Of a stretch of DNA of 64,000 bases, positions 9,358 through 20,481 are shown piece by piece. How positions within the stretch are numbered: the first letter of the stretch is position 1; every line of letters starts with the position of its first letter. Source of the stretch: Photobacterium salinisoli (GTDB lineage: Bacteria; Pseudomonadota; Gammaproteobacteria; Enterobacterales; Vibrionaceae). The position numbers were made by a program, and so were the translations under genes. Under the pieces are notes generated by a model, which made no database searches, was not told the origin of the DNA, and was given only the letters and a program-made list of their open reading frames with translations. Where the stretch lies: the NCBI RefSeq assembly GCF_003614885.1, contig NZ_QZMS01000007.1:2254055-2318054 (forward strand), written 5' to 3'.

Positions 9358-9383
9358 AACCCGCGCCCAAGCGCGGGTTTTTC
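9358..9383 (+). terminator. leu operon attenuator
   Basis: 9-bp perfect GC-rich stem AACCCGCGC / GCGCGGGTT, loop CCAA, then TTTTT. It lies between leuL and leuA, 73 bases before the leuA ATG. Confidence 0.9.
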
Positions 9384-9455
9384 GTATAAAGGCCCGGCGT
9401 ACAGGACGCGACCCAGCCATCATAGACAGGCAGGCCAACTAAAAAGGAAGCAATC

Positions 9456-12100
<2,645 letters not shown>

Positions 12101-12126
12101 GCCGAACGACGAGGAGCAAACGAGCA

Positions 12127-13566
12127 ATGTCAAACACAACACACACAGCCAAAACGCTGTACGAAAAAGTTTATGATGCCCATGTCGTGGTGGCTGCCGA
12201 AGGTGAAAACCCGATTCTGTATATCGACCGCCACCTGGTGCACGAAGTCACCTCACCGCAGGCCTTTGACGGTTTGCGTGAGAAAGGCCGCCAGGTTCGC
12301 CAGACAGGCAAAACTTTCGCCACCATGGATCATAACGTGTCGACGCAGACCAAAGACATCAATGCGTCAGGCGAGATGGCCCGTATCCAGATGGAAACCC
12401 TGGCCAAGAACTGTAAAGATTTCGGCGTCACCCTGTATGATCTGAACCACAAATACCAGGGCATCGTCCATGTCATGGGGCCTGAGCTGGGTATTACCCT
12501 GCCGGGCATGACTATCGTGTGCGGCGATTCCCACACCGCCACCCATGGTGCGTTCGGCGCGCTGGCCTTTGGTATCGGGACTTCTGAAGTTGAGCACGTG
12601 CTGGCGACCCAGACCCTGAAACAAGCCCGGGCCAAAACCATGAAGATTGAAGTCAGAGGCAAAGTCGCCCCTGGCATCACAGCCAAAGACATTATTCTGG
12701 CGATCATCGGCAAGACCACAGCTGCCGGCGGTACGGGTCATGTGGTGGAGTTCTGCGGTGAAGCGATTACCGATCTGAGCATGGAAGGCCGGATGACGGT
12801 CTGTAATATGGCGATCGAGCTGGGTGCCAAAGCCGGCCTGATTGCACCGGATCAAACCACTTTTGACTACATCAAAGGCCGTCACTTCTCACCCACCGAC
12901 GCCAATTTTGACGCCGCCGTGGAATACTGGAAGACCCTGAAATCCGACCCCGACGCACAGTTCGACCAGGTGTTCACCTTGGATGCCAGAGACATTAAAC
13001 CTCAGGTCACCTGGGGCACCAACCCGGGTCAGGTCATTGCCATTGATGAGCCGATTCCGGCACCGGACAGCTTCAGCGATGCGGTTGAGCGCTCTTCTGC
13101 CGCCAAAGCACTGGCCTACATGGGCCTGGAAGCAGGTAAAAAACTGGCCGATTTCCCGATTGATAAAGTCTTCATCGGTTCTTGCACCAACTCCCGCATT
13201 GAAGATATGCGAGCCGCCGCCGCTGTTGCCAAAGGCCGCAAAGTGGCTCCCCATGTACAGGCGCTGGTGGTGCCCGGCTCTGAGCAGGTCAAAGCACAGG
13301 CCGAGCAGGAAGGGCTGGACAAGATCTTCATCGAAGCCGGTTTTGAATGGCGCCTGCCAGGCTGCTCTATGTGTCTGGCGATGAACAACGACCGTCTGGG
13401 GCCTGGGGAGCGCTGCGCCTCGACCAGTAACCGTAACTTTGAAGGTCGCCAGGGCCGCGATGGCCGCACTCACCTGGTGAGCCCGGCGATGGCCGCTGCC
13501 GCCGCCTGTGCCGGTCATTTCGTGGATATCCGCGAGCTGGACCAAGCCACCGTCGCCACCGCCTAA
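12127..13566 (+). CDS. leuC: 3-isopropylmalate dehydratase, large subunit
   Basis: 479 residues, slightly longer than E. coli LeuC (466). It is the aconitase-like [4Fe-4S] subunit that, with LeuD, isomerises 2- to 3-isopropylmalate. The cluster cysteines are visible in [12 protein letters not shown] (near 355) and GCSMCLAMN (near 415). [12 protein letters not shown] is the substrate loop. The extra length is a 6-7 residue N-terminal extension (SNTTHTA) and a short C-terminal tail. The gap to leuB is 26 bases and to leuD 17 bases. Confidence 0.97.
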   Translation: MSNTTHTAKTLYEKVYDAHVVVAAEGENPILYIDRHLVHEVTSPQAFDGLREKGRQVRQTGKTFATMDHNVSTQTKDINASGEMARIQMETLAKNCKDFGVTLYDLNHKYQGIVHVMGPELGITLPGMTIVCGDSHTATHGAFGALAFGIGTSEVEHVLATQTLKQARAKTMKIEVRGKVAPGITAKDIILAIIGKTTAAGGTGHVVEFCGEAITDLSMEGRMTVCNMAIELGAKAGLIAPDQTTFDYIKGRHFSPTDANFDAAVEYWKTLKSDPDAQFDQVFTLDARDIKPQVTWGTNPGQVIAIDEPIPAPDSFSDAVERSSAAKALAYMGLEAGKKLADFPIDKVFIGSCTNSRIEDMRAAAAVAKGRKVAPHVQALVVPGSEQVKAQAEQEGLDKIFIEAGFEWRLPGCSMCLAMNNDRLGPGERCASTSNRNFEGRQGRDGRTHLVSPAMAAAAACAGHFVDIRELDQATVATA

Positions 13567-13583
13567 TCTGAGAGGGAACAAAC

Positions 13584-14186
13584 ATGGCAGGAATCAAACA
13601 ACACACAGGACTGGTGGTGCCGCTGGATGCCGCGAACGTCGACACTGACGCCATCATTCCAAAGCAGTTTTTGCAAAAAGTGAACCGCACCGGTTTCGGT
13701 AAGCACCTGTTTCACGACTGGCGCTTTCTCGATGACGCAGGCGAACAGCCCAATCCGGCGTTCGTTCTGAACCAACCGCGCTATCAGGGCGCCAGTATTC
13801 TGCTGGCCCGCGAAAACTTCGGCTGCGGCTCATCACGTGAGCACGCGCCCTGGGCACTGGCTGACTACGGCATCAAAATTATCATTGCGCCGAGCTTTGC
13901 CGATATTTTCTACGGCAACTCCATTAATAACCAAATGGTGCCTGTACGCCTGACCGATGCCGAAGTCGATGAGATCTTCCAGTATGTCGAGGCCAACCAA
14001 GGCGCAGAGGTGACTGTGGATCTGGAAAGCATGACGGTCAGCGCCAACGGCAAAACCTACAGCTTCGAGATTGACGAGTTCCGTCGTCACTGCCTGCTGA
14101 ACGGTCTGGACAACATCGGCCTGACCCTGCAGCACGAAGATAAAATCGCCGAGTATGAAAGTAAGATCCCGGCCTTTTTGGCCTGA
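13584..14186 (+). CDS. leuD: 3-isopropylmalate dehydratase, small subunit
   Basis: 200 residues, the usual size. It is the swivel domain partner of LeuC. Recognised by [16 protein letters not shown] at the N-terminus and [20 protein letters not shown] around residue 80, which carries the serine/arginine substrate contacts. It is the last gene of leuABCD, followed by a strong terminator. Confidence 0.97.
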   Translation: MAGIKQHTGLVVPLDAANVDTDAIIPKQFLQKVNRTGFGKHLFHDWRFLDDAGEQPNPAFVLNQPRYQGASILLARENFGCGSSREHAPWALADYGIKIIIAPSFADIFYGNSINNQMVPVRLTDAEVDEIFQYVEANQGAEVTVDLESMTVSANGKTYSFEIDEFRRHCLLNGLDNIGLTLQHEDKIAEYESKIPAFLA

Positions 14187-14214
14187 TCTATACTGTCAGT
14201 GCTGGCTGGCTCAG

Positions 14215-14242
14215 ACACCCTGCTCCGGCAGGGTGTTTTGTT
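14215..14242 (+). terminator. Terminator of leuABCD
   Basis: 9-bp perfect stem ACACCCTGC / GCAGGGTGT with loop TCCG, then TTTTGTT. It lies 28 bases past the leuD stop. Confidence 0.9.
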
Positions 14243-14316
14243 AAGCGCCCGCCATCGGAAAGAAACGCCTCCGGTTTCGGTCTGTTGAATATCAATCTTT
14301 TTACAGAGGTGTTCAC

Positions 14317-15117
14317 ATGTCTCCGTTACGCCAAACCCTGACCGTCTTGCTCCTGATGATACTGCTCAGCCTGTCTTCAACGACACTGGCCGCGCCCAAA
14401 GCCGATCTCTGGCCTTTCTGGCAAGCCAGTAACCCGGCCAGTACCGCAACAATTGACCACGCCATCTGGCAAGGCTTGATCAACGACTATCTGCTGGTCG
14501 CCCCCGAACAGACCCGCTTTCGTTATGCCGCCGTCAGGCAGCAAGATAAAGCAGCGCTGTCCCGCTATCTGACCCGACTTGCCTCGCTGGATCCGCGCCG
14601 CTACAGCCGCAATGAGCAATTTGCCTACTGGGTAAACCTGTATAACGCCCTGACGGTCAAAGTCATCCTGGACAACTATCCGGTCAGCTCGATCACCAAA
14701 CTCGGCGGCATGTTCAGCTTCGGTCCCTGGGATGAAAAGCTGATCACCATCAGCGGACAAAAACTGTCGCTCAACGATATTGAACACAGAATTTTGCGCC
14801 CTATCTGGCAGGACGAGCGTATTCACTATGTGGTGAACTGCGCCAGTTTAGGCTGCCCGGATCTGCTCCCTGACGTCATGCAGGCCGATAAACTGAACGA
14901 GCAACTGGACCAAGCCGCCAGACGCTTTATCAACAGCGACAAAGGGGTTGCTGTGCGCGGCCAGCGTGTTCGCCTGTCGTCAATTTATGACTGGTATCAG
15001 AGTGATTTCGGCACCCTGGCTGAGCTGCAAAAGCACCTGAATCAATACCTCACGCGGCCGGTGACACTGACATCCCCTAGCTATGATTACGACTGGCGAC
15101 TCAATGAGCTCAAATAG
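14317..15117 (+). CDS. Exported DUF547-family protein
   Basis: 266 residues with a clear signal peptide (hydrophobic 8-24, cleavage probably at LAA-P near 26). The DUF547 landmarks are YWVNLYNA (104-111) and VNCASLGCP (173-181). The two cysteines and nearby charged residues hint at a thiol or metal site, but the family has no established function. It is transcribed as a single gene between the leu terminator and the thiamine riboswitch. No strong terminator follows, only a short CTGACAA repeat. Confidence 0.85.
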   Translation: MSPLRQTLTVLLLMILLSLSSTTLAAPKADLWPFWQASNPASTATIDHAIWQGLINDYLLVAPEQTRFRYAAVRQQDKAALSRYLTRLASLDPRRYSRNEQFAYWVNLYNALTVKVILDNYPVSSITKLGGMFSFGPWDEKLITISGQKLSLNDIEHRILRPIWQDERIHYVVNCASLGCPDLLPDVMQADKLNEQLDQAARRFINSDKGVAVRGQRVRLSSIYDWYQSDFGTLAELQKHLNQYLTRPVTLTSPSYDYDWRLNELK

Positions 15118-15123
15118 CCTCAG

Positions 15124-15149
15124 CTGACAACTGACAACTGACAACTGAC
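15124..15149. repeat. Short tandem repeat, 7-base unit
   Basis: CTGACAA repeated three times followed by a partial fourth copy (CTGAC). It is intergenic, immediately after the DUF547 gene, and may have arisen by replication slippage. Confidence 0.85.
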
Positions 15150-15223
15150 TAGCGCCTCAGGATTGCCCGCCGGCCGCAATTGTGGCTGGCAACCAGTGCC
15201 AGCCGCGTTTACAATGAGGGCCG

Positions 15224-15311
15224 TTCTCATGGGGAGTCTTAGGGCTGAGATCGTACGCTGTACGGGACCCATTGAACCTGAACCAGATCATGCTGGCGGA
15301 GGAATTGAGAA
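15224..15311 (+). promoter_or_regulatory. TPP riboswitch (THI element)
   Basis: The conserved CTGAGA (15245-15250) and the stretch ACCTGAACCAGATCATGCTG followed by GCGGAGGAA (15276-15304) match the thi-box consensus. TTCTCA (15224-15229) pairs with TGAGAA (15306-15311) as the closing P1 helix. It lies 127 bases before thiB, a thiamine/TPP transport gene, which is the expected target. Downstream, TGAGAG (15316-15321) with CTCTCA (15371-15376) and GGAAAGCACG with CGTGCCTTCC (15325-15358) form a long alternative hairpin, probably the expression platform. Confidence 0.93.
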
Positions 15312-15437
15312 AAACTGAGAGTCAGGAAAGCACGCCTTTACCCCCTTTCGTGCCTTCCGGGATACCTTCCCTCTCACTCAACCCCGCGCCTTGAAGAAAT
15401 CGGAATTCCCTGTTTGACAGGAACTCAGGAGCGCTTT

Positions 15438-16421
15438 GTGAAACACCTACTGATAACCTTACCCCTGCTGGCTGCCGCGACGTCCGCCGCCGCCCAGCCG
15501 ACTTTAACGGTTTACACCTACAGCTCTTTTACCGCAGATTGGGGACCGGGTCCGGCCATCGAAACCGCGTTTGAGAAAGAATGCGGCTGCGATCTGCAGT
15601 TTGTCGCCCTGGACGATGGTGTGTCGATCCTCAACCGGGTTCGTCTGGAAGGCAAAAGCAGCAAAGCCGATGTGCTGTTAGGGCTGGATAACAACCTGAT
15701 GACGGAAGCCAAAAAAACCGGGCTGCTGGCCACACACCAAGTGGATACCGCGGCGGTCACCATTCCGGGCGGCTGGAAAGACGATACCTTTGTTCCTTTC
15801 GACTATGGTTACTTCGCTTTCATTTACGACAGCAAGAAACTGAATAACCCGCCAGACAGCCTGAAAGCCCTGGTTGAGCGCAACGATCTGACCATGATTT
15901 ACCAGGATCCCCGCACCTCGACGCCGGGACAGGGTCTGATGCTGTGGGTGAAATCTGTCTATGGCGATCAAGCGGCCGGTGCCTGGCAGCAACTGGCGAA
16001 GAAAACCGTGACTGTGACCAAAGGCTGGTCAGAGGCGTATAATATGTTCCTCAACGGCGAGGCCGATCTGGTGCTCTCTTACACGACGTCGCCGGCCTAC
16101 CACCTGATTGCCGAACAAGAAGATAAATACAAAGCCGCCAACTTCAGCGAAGGCCACTATATGCAGGTGGAAGTCGCCGCCAAGCTCAAAAACAGCCGCA
16201 ACAGTGAACTGGCCGAGCAGTTTCTTAACTTCATCCTGACCCCGGGCTTCCAGTCGCACATTCCAACGGGCAACTGGATGTATCCGGTCACCGCCCAGGA
16301 TCTGCCTGACGGGTTCAGTACCCTGACGTTGCCTGCCAAGTCGCTGGAATTTTCCGCCGACCAAGTCGCGAAAGAGCGTAAAAGCTGGATCCGCGAGTGG
16401 CAGACTGCCCTGACCCAGTAA
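15438..16421 (+). CDS. thiB: Thiamine/TPP-binding periplasmic protein
   Basis: 327 residues from the GTG at 15438, the same length as E. coli ThiB. AGGAG lies 6 bases upstream, and a TTG 24 bases earlier is an unlikely start. The signal peptide VKHLLITLPLLAAATSAAAQ is followed by PTLTVYTYSSFTADWGPG, typical of the family. It captures thiamine, TMP and TPP in the periplasm and delivers them to ThiPQ. It is first in the riboswitch-controlled operon thiBPQ. Confidence 0.94.
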   Translation: MKHLLITLPLLAAATSAAAQPTLTVYTYSSFTADWGPGPAIETAFEKECGCDLQFVALDDGVSILNRVRLEGKSSKADVLLGLDNNLMTEAKKTGLLATHQVDTAAVTIPGGWKDDTFVPFDYGYFAFIYDSKKLNNPPDSLKALVERNDLTMIYQDPRTSTPGQGLMLWVKSVYGDQAAGAWQQLAKKTVTVTKGWSEAYNMFLNGEADLVLSYTTSPAYHLIAEQEDKYKAANFSEGHYMQVEVAAKLKNSRNSELAEQFLNFILTPGFQSHIPTGNWMYPVTAQDLPDGFSTLTLPAKSLEFSADQVAKERKSWIREWQTALTQ

Positions 16422-16437
16422 GGCAATAGGACAGATC

Positions 16438-18051
16438 TTGTTATTCTCCCGTTCCAGCCTGCCCGGCCTGTTAAGCGCCGGGCTGATACTGCTTGTGGTC
16501 GGCGGGGCGCTCAGCGCATTGCTGAGCCAGGCCACTGAACTGCAACCACTCAGCTTATGGCAGGATCCTTACCTGCGCCATGTCACGGCCTTCAGCTTTG
16601 AACAGGCCCTGTTATCGACCCTGCTCAGTGTGATTCCGGCGATCCCTGTGGCTTACGCCCTGTCGCGGCGCCGTTTTCCGGGCCGGACGGTATTGCTCAG
16701 GTTGTTTGCCATGACAGTGGTTCTGCCAGTGCTGGTCGCGGTGTTTGGTTTGCTGGCTATCTACGGCAACAGTGGTTTGCTGGCACAATTGCTGGCAGGA
16801 CTGGACATGACCCTGCCGTTCAGCATTTACGGCCTGAACGGTATTCTGCTCGCCCATGTTTTCCTCAATCTGCCGCTGGCAAGCCGCTTGCTGCTGCAAA
16901 GCCTGGAAGGCATTCCGGCGGAACAACATCAGCTGGCGGCCCATCTGGGCATGAAAGGCTGGCCGCTGTTCCGGCTGGTCGCCTGGCCGCGGCTGCGCCA
17001 GCAACTGCCGCAGGTGGCCGGGCTGGTATTCATGCTGTGTTTTACCAGCTTTGCGGTCATTATGTCGCTCGGTGGCGGTCCGAAAGCTACCACGATCGAG
17101 CTGGCTATCTATCAGGCGCTGAGATACGACTTTGATCTGGCCGCCGGTGCCATGCTGGCGTTATGGCAGATGCTGCTGTGCTGCACGCTGGTCCTGTTCG
17201 GCCAGCGCTTTGCCCGACCGCTGACAACCCTGAGTGGCCGGGTTCAGCAGGGCCATCCGAATTATCTCGACAGCCGCTCGGCCAGATTGTGGGACGGATG
17301 CTGGATTGGCTTAGTGCTGCTGCTGGTACTGCCGCCTATGCTGGCGGTGCTCGGCGCCGGACTCAATGCCCAGCTGCCGCAGCTGCTGAGCACCCCCGCC
17401 CTGTGGCAGGCGATCAGCCATTCATTGCAAATCGCGCTGCTGGCCTGCCTGCTGGCACTGATCAGCGGCATCGCTATCCTTTGTGCCAGCCGTTACTGGC
17501 GACTGCAGCGCTACCGTTTCTCTGCCGACGGGCTGGAGCTGGTTGGCACCATTATTCTGGTCACCCCCGGGCTGGTGATCAGCACAGGGTTGTTTTTGCT
17601 GCTGCGCGAAGTCACCGACGTCTTTGCCTCGGCCTTCTGGGTGGTGGTGGCTGTGAATGCCCTGATGGCACTGCCTTATGTGATCAAAACCCTGAGCCAG
17701 CCGATGCTGCATCTCGCCCAGCAATACAATCCGCTGTGCCAGAGTTTGGGCATGCGCGGCCTGTCGCGCCTGTACCTGGTGGAATGGCGGGCATTGCGTA
17801 AGCCTGTCGCCCAGGCCATGGCGATCAGCTTCGTGTTATCGCTGGGCGATCTGGGGGCTATTGCCCTGTTCGGCAGCCAGGATTTTCAGACCCTGCCCCT
17901 TTACCTGTTCCAGCTGATGGACAGTTATCAGATGGAGGCCGCCGCCGTTGCTGCCCTGCTGCTGCTTTTGCTCAGTCTGGGCATTTTCACTGTGGTGGAA
18001 AGCCTGCTAATGTCCCGGTCTTCCTCGTCTGCCCGCACTGCTAACGGATAA
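16438..18051 (+). CDS. thiP: Thiamine/TPP ABC transporter permease
   Basis: 537 residues (E. coli ThiP 536). It is a fused two-domain permease with about twelve hydrophobic segments. The two EAA-type loops are visible near QLAAHLGMKGWPLFRLVAWP (about 165) and SLGMRGLSRLYLVEWRALRK (about 435). The start is a TTG with AGGACAG upstream. It forms the inner-membrane channel for substrate delivered by ThiB. It lies 16 bases after thiB and 3 bases before thiQ. Confidence 0.93.
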   Translation: MLFSRSSLPGLLSAGLILLVVGGALSALLSQATELQPLSLWQDPYLRHVTAFSFEQALLSTLLSVIPAIPVAYALSRRRFPGRTVLLRLFAMTVVLPVLVAVFGLLAIYGNSGLLAQLLAGLDMTLPFSIYGLNGILLAHVFLNLPLASRLLLQSLEGIPAEQHQLAAHLGMKGWPLFRLVAWPRLRQQLPQVAGLVFMLCFTSFAVIMSLGGGPKATTIELAIYQALRYDFDLAAGAMLALWQMLLCCTLVLFGQRFARPLTTLSGRVQQGHPNYLDSRSARLWDGCWIGLVLLLVLPPMLAVLGAGLNAQLPQLLSTPALWQAISHSLQIALLACLLALISGIAILCASRYWRLQRYRFSADGLELVGTIILVTPGLVISTGLFLLLREVTDVFASAFWVVVAVNALMALPYVIKTLSQPMLHLAQQYNPLCQSLGMRGLSRLYLVEWRALRKPVAQAMAISFVLSLGDLGAIALFGSQDFQTLPLYLFQLMDSYQMEAAAVAALLLLLLSLGIFTVVESLLMSRSSSSARTANG

Positions 18052-18054
18052 CTT

Positions 18055-18780
18055 ATGACTGCACCTATGCTCTCTTTGTCTCAACTGAGCCATTGCTACC
18101 GTCACCATAATCAGGAGCCGATGCAGCTCAGCTTTGATCTGTCGGTCGCGCAAGGCGATATTCTGGCGGTGATCGGCCCCAGCGGAGCCGGTAAAAGTAC
18201 CCTGCTGGCCATGATCGCCGGTTTTCTCCGGCCGGACAGTGGTGAACTGAGGATCAACGGGGAAGTGATCGACCGGCAGAATCCGGCCGAGCGGCCGTTG
18301 TCTATTCTGTTTCAGGATCACAACCTGTTTCCGCATCTGAGCGTGTTCGACAATATCGCTCTGGGAATCCATCCCGGGCTGCGCCTCAGTGCCGCTGACA
18401 AAGCTCAGATCAAAGAGGCAGCAATGCGGGTCGGCATCGACCATTATCTGGATCGCCTGCCGGAACAACTGTCTGGCGGCCAGAAACAGCGAGTTGCTCT
18501 GGCGCGCTGCCTGATCAGACACCGTCCCCTGCTGTTGCTGGATGAGCCGTTTTCCGCGCTGGATCCGGCACTGCGGCAGGAAATGCTGGCTCTGGTCGCC
18601 GGGCTGGCTAAGGAAGCCGGGATCACTGTGCTGATGATCACCCACAGTCCGGACGATGCACTGAAAATTGCCGATCACTGCGCTTTTGTCGATCAGGGTG
18701 AAATCCGGGTATGCGGCCCCACCCAGCAAGTGCTGGGGGAGCCGGAAGATGAAAGGTTAAGGAAGTATCTCGGGCGATGA
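18055..18780 (+). CDS. thiQ: Thiamine/TPP ABC transporter ATPase
   Basis: 241 residues. Walker A GPSGAGKST (41-49), Q-loop FQDHNLFPHL (87-96), signature LSGGQKQR (139-146), Walker B and D-loop LLLLDEPFSALD (159-170), H-loop THS (near 199). It energises ThiBP import and is the last gene of thiBPQ. No terminator is visible in the 37 bases before the convergent PhoH gene. Confidence 0.94.
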   Translation: MTAPMLSLSQLSHCYRHHNQEPMQLSFDLSVAQGDILAVIGPSGAGKSTLLAMIAGFLRPDSGELRINGEVIDRQNPAERPLSILFQDHNLFPHLSVFDNIALGIHPGLRLSAADKAQIKEAAMRVGIDHYLDRLPEQLSGGQKQRVALARCLIRHRPLLLLDEPFSALDPALRQEMLALVAGLAKEAGITVLMITHSPDDALKIADHCAFVDQGEIRVCGPTQQVLGEPEDERLRKYLGR

Positions 18781-18817
18781 ATGCTTAAGATCCGCTCGGC
18801 GAATCCCGCCCGGTGAA

Positions 18818-20194
18818 TTACAGGTTTTCTTCAGCAAACTCCGCCAGACGGCTGCGAACCACACCATTGAGGTAAATGTTGGCGCTGCCCTCGAAGTTCT
18901 TAAATCGCTCAACGATATAGGTTAAGCCTGATGTGACAGGCGACAGGTAAGTGGAATCGATCTGTGCCAGGTTACCGGAACAGACCAGCTTAGTGCCTTC
19001 ACCACAGCGGGTGATGATGGTCTTGATTTGTGAAGCCGTGAGGTTCTGACACTCATCCAGCAGCACAAATGCGTTCTGGATAGAGCGGCCGCGCATGAAG
19101 TTAATCGATTTGAACTGGATGTTGGCTTTTTCGAAGATATATTTCATCGAACCGTCCGTGCAGACATCGTGCTTGTGCAAGGCCTCCATTGTGTCTGTCA
19201 CCGCCGCCAGCCAGGGCATCATTTTCTCTTCTTCCGTGCCGGGCAGGAAACCGATAGATTCGGCTATGTCCGGGGTATTACGGGTCACAATGATCTTGTC
19301 GTACATGCCTTTTTCGATCACCAGCTCCAGTGCGGCAGCCATGGCGAGGATCGTCTTACCACACCCGGCCGGGCCGGTCAGGATCACCAGATCGATATCA
19401 GGATCAAGCAGCGCGTCCATCGCCATTCCCTGATAAATGTTCTTCGGATGAATGCCCCATGCCTGGCGATGCATCAGGCGCTCATGCCCCAGATCTTTCA
19501 GGGTCACCATTTCCCCGTCCAGGCTCTGAATCCGGGCCGCAAAATCAGTGTCTTCATCAATCAGGTACTGGTTGACGAAGGGCGACTCAAACAGCTCTTG
19601 CGGCAGCGTATGCAACGTCGAGCGGCCGCGTTTTTCAGAATGGCACTCACCCACACGCTCCCAGAAACTGGCCGGATAGCGGTGGAATCCTTTGGTCAGC
19701 AGGCTGACGTCATCAATCAGCTGATCTGACCGGTAATCGTCGACGTAAAACACCCCGGCGCCTTTCGCACGCAGGCGCATATTGATGTCTTTAGTGATCA
19801 GCACCACCTTGCGCGGTGCATAATGATTCTGAAGGTAGAGCACCCCATTGAGAATACGGTTGTCACCGGCTTTGTCGGCAAAGGCATGCACGGTTTCGTG
19901 AATTTCATAATCAGCAAAAATCGCGATACGGCCTTTGTGATCACCTTGGTCAGTCAGGGGGATCCCGGCTGAGATTTGTTCCGGTGTGGCATCGTGGAAG
20001 ATATCTTCGAGGGCGCGGATAGCAACACGGGCATCGCGGGCAACGTCACGTTTGCTGTCTTTTATCCGGTCGAGTTCTTCCAGAACCGTCATGGGAATCA
20101 CGACGTCGTGCTCTTTGAAAGAGTAGATGGCGAGGGGTTCGTGTAACAGGATGTTGGTATCAAGTACAAAGACTTTCCTATCAGCATCGTCCAT
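18818..20194 (-). CDS. PIN-PhoH fusion ATPase (YlaK type)
   Basis: 458 residues from the ATG at 20194 (AAGGAG 8 bases upstream). A longer frame reaching 20308 lacks a ribosome site. The N-terminal PIN nuclease-like domain has acidic residues at D12 (VLDTN), E39/E40, D136 and D152/D153. The C-terminal PhoH ATPase has Walker A GPAGCGKT (274-281) and Walker B VLLDECQN (377-384). PIN-PhoH proteins are proposed to act on RNA as nuclease-helicases. The gene is single, convergent with thiQ and divergent from rapA. Confidence 0.88.
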   Translation of the reverse strand: MDDADRKVFVLDTNILLHEPLAIYSFKEHDVVIPMTVLEELDRIKDSKRDVARDARVAIRALEDIFHDATPEQISAGIPLTDQGDHKGRIAIFADYEIHETVHAFADKAGDNRILNGVLYLQNHYAPRKVVLITKDINMRLRAKGAGVFYVDDYRSDQLIDDVSLLTKGFHRYPASFWERVGECHSEKRGRSTLHTLPQELFESPFVNQYLIDEDTDFAARIQSLDGEMVTLKDLGHERLMHRQAWGIHPKNIYQGMAMDALLDPDIDLVILTGPAGCGKTILAMAAALELVIEKGMYDKIIVTRNTPDIAESIGFLPGTEEEKMMPWLAAVTDTMEALHKHDVCTDGSMKYIFEKANIQFKSINFMRGRSIQNAFVLLDECQNLTASQIKTIITRCGEGTKLVCSGNLAQIDSTYLSPVTSGLTYIVERFKNFEGSANIYLNGVVRSRLAEFAEENL

Positions 20195-20481
20195 AGACGT
20201 CTCCTTGTTCACCTGAAATAGCCATTGGCAAAGGCTATCATTAATAAGCCTAAACCCGCTTTTCATTAATGACCGCAAAAAATGAAAATATTGTGACAAT
20301 TTTCTCACTTGGTGGGCCCATCACTTAGCTCGTGACCTGGCTCCCATCATGCAGTACCATTAGCCCCCTTTTTTGCCGGCGCCATTTGTGGCTTACACTT
20401 AATTTCAGTGTAGTTGATATATTCATCGTCGCCGGGATCCAATTCTCCTTGATTTCAAATATTTAGAAGGTTTTGTCCACT

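Noticed and set aside
20195..20308. Extended N-terminus of the PhoH protein to 20308
   Set aside because: The extension has no ribosome site and no family match, whereas the ATG at 20194 has AAGGAG at good spacing and starts at the PIN domain.
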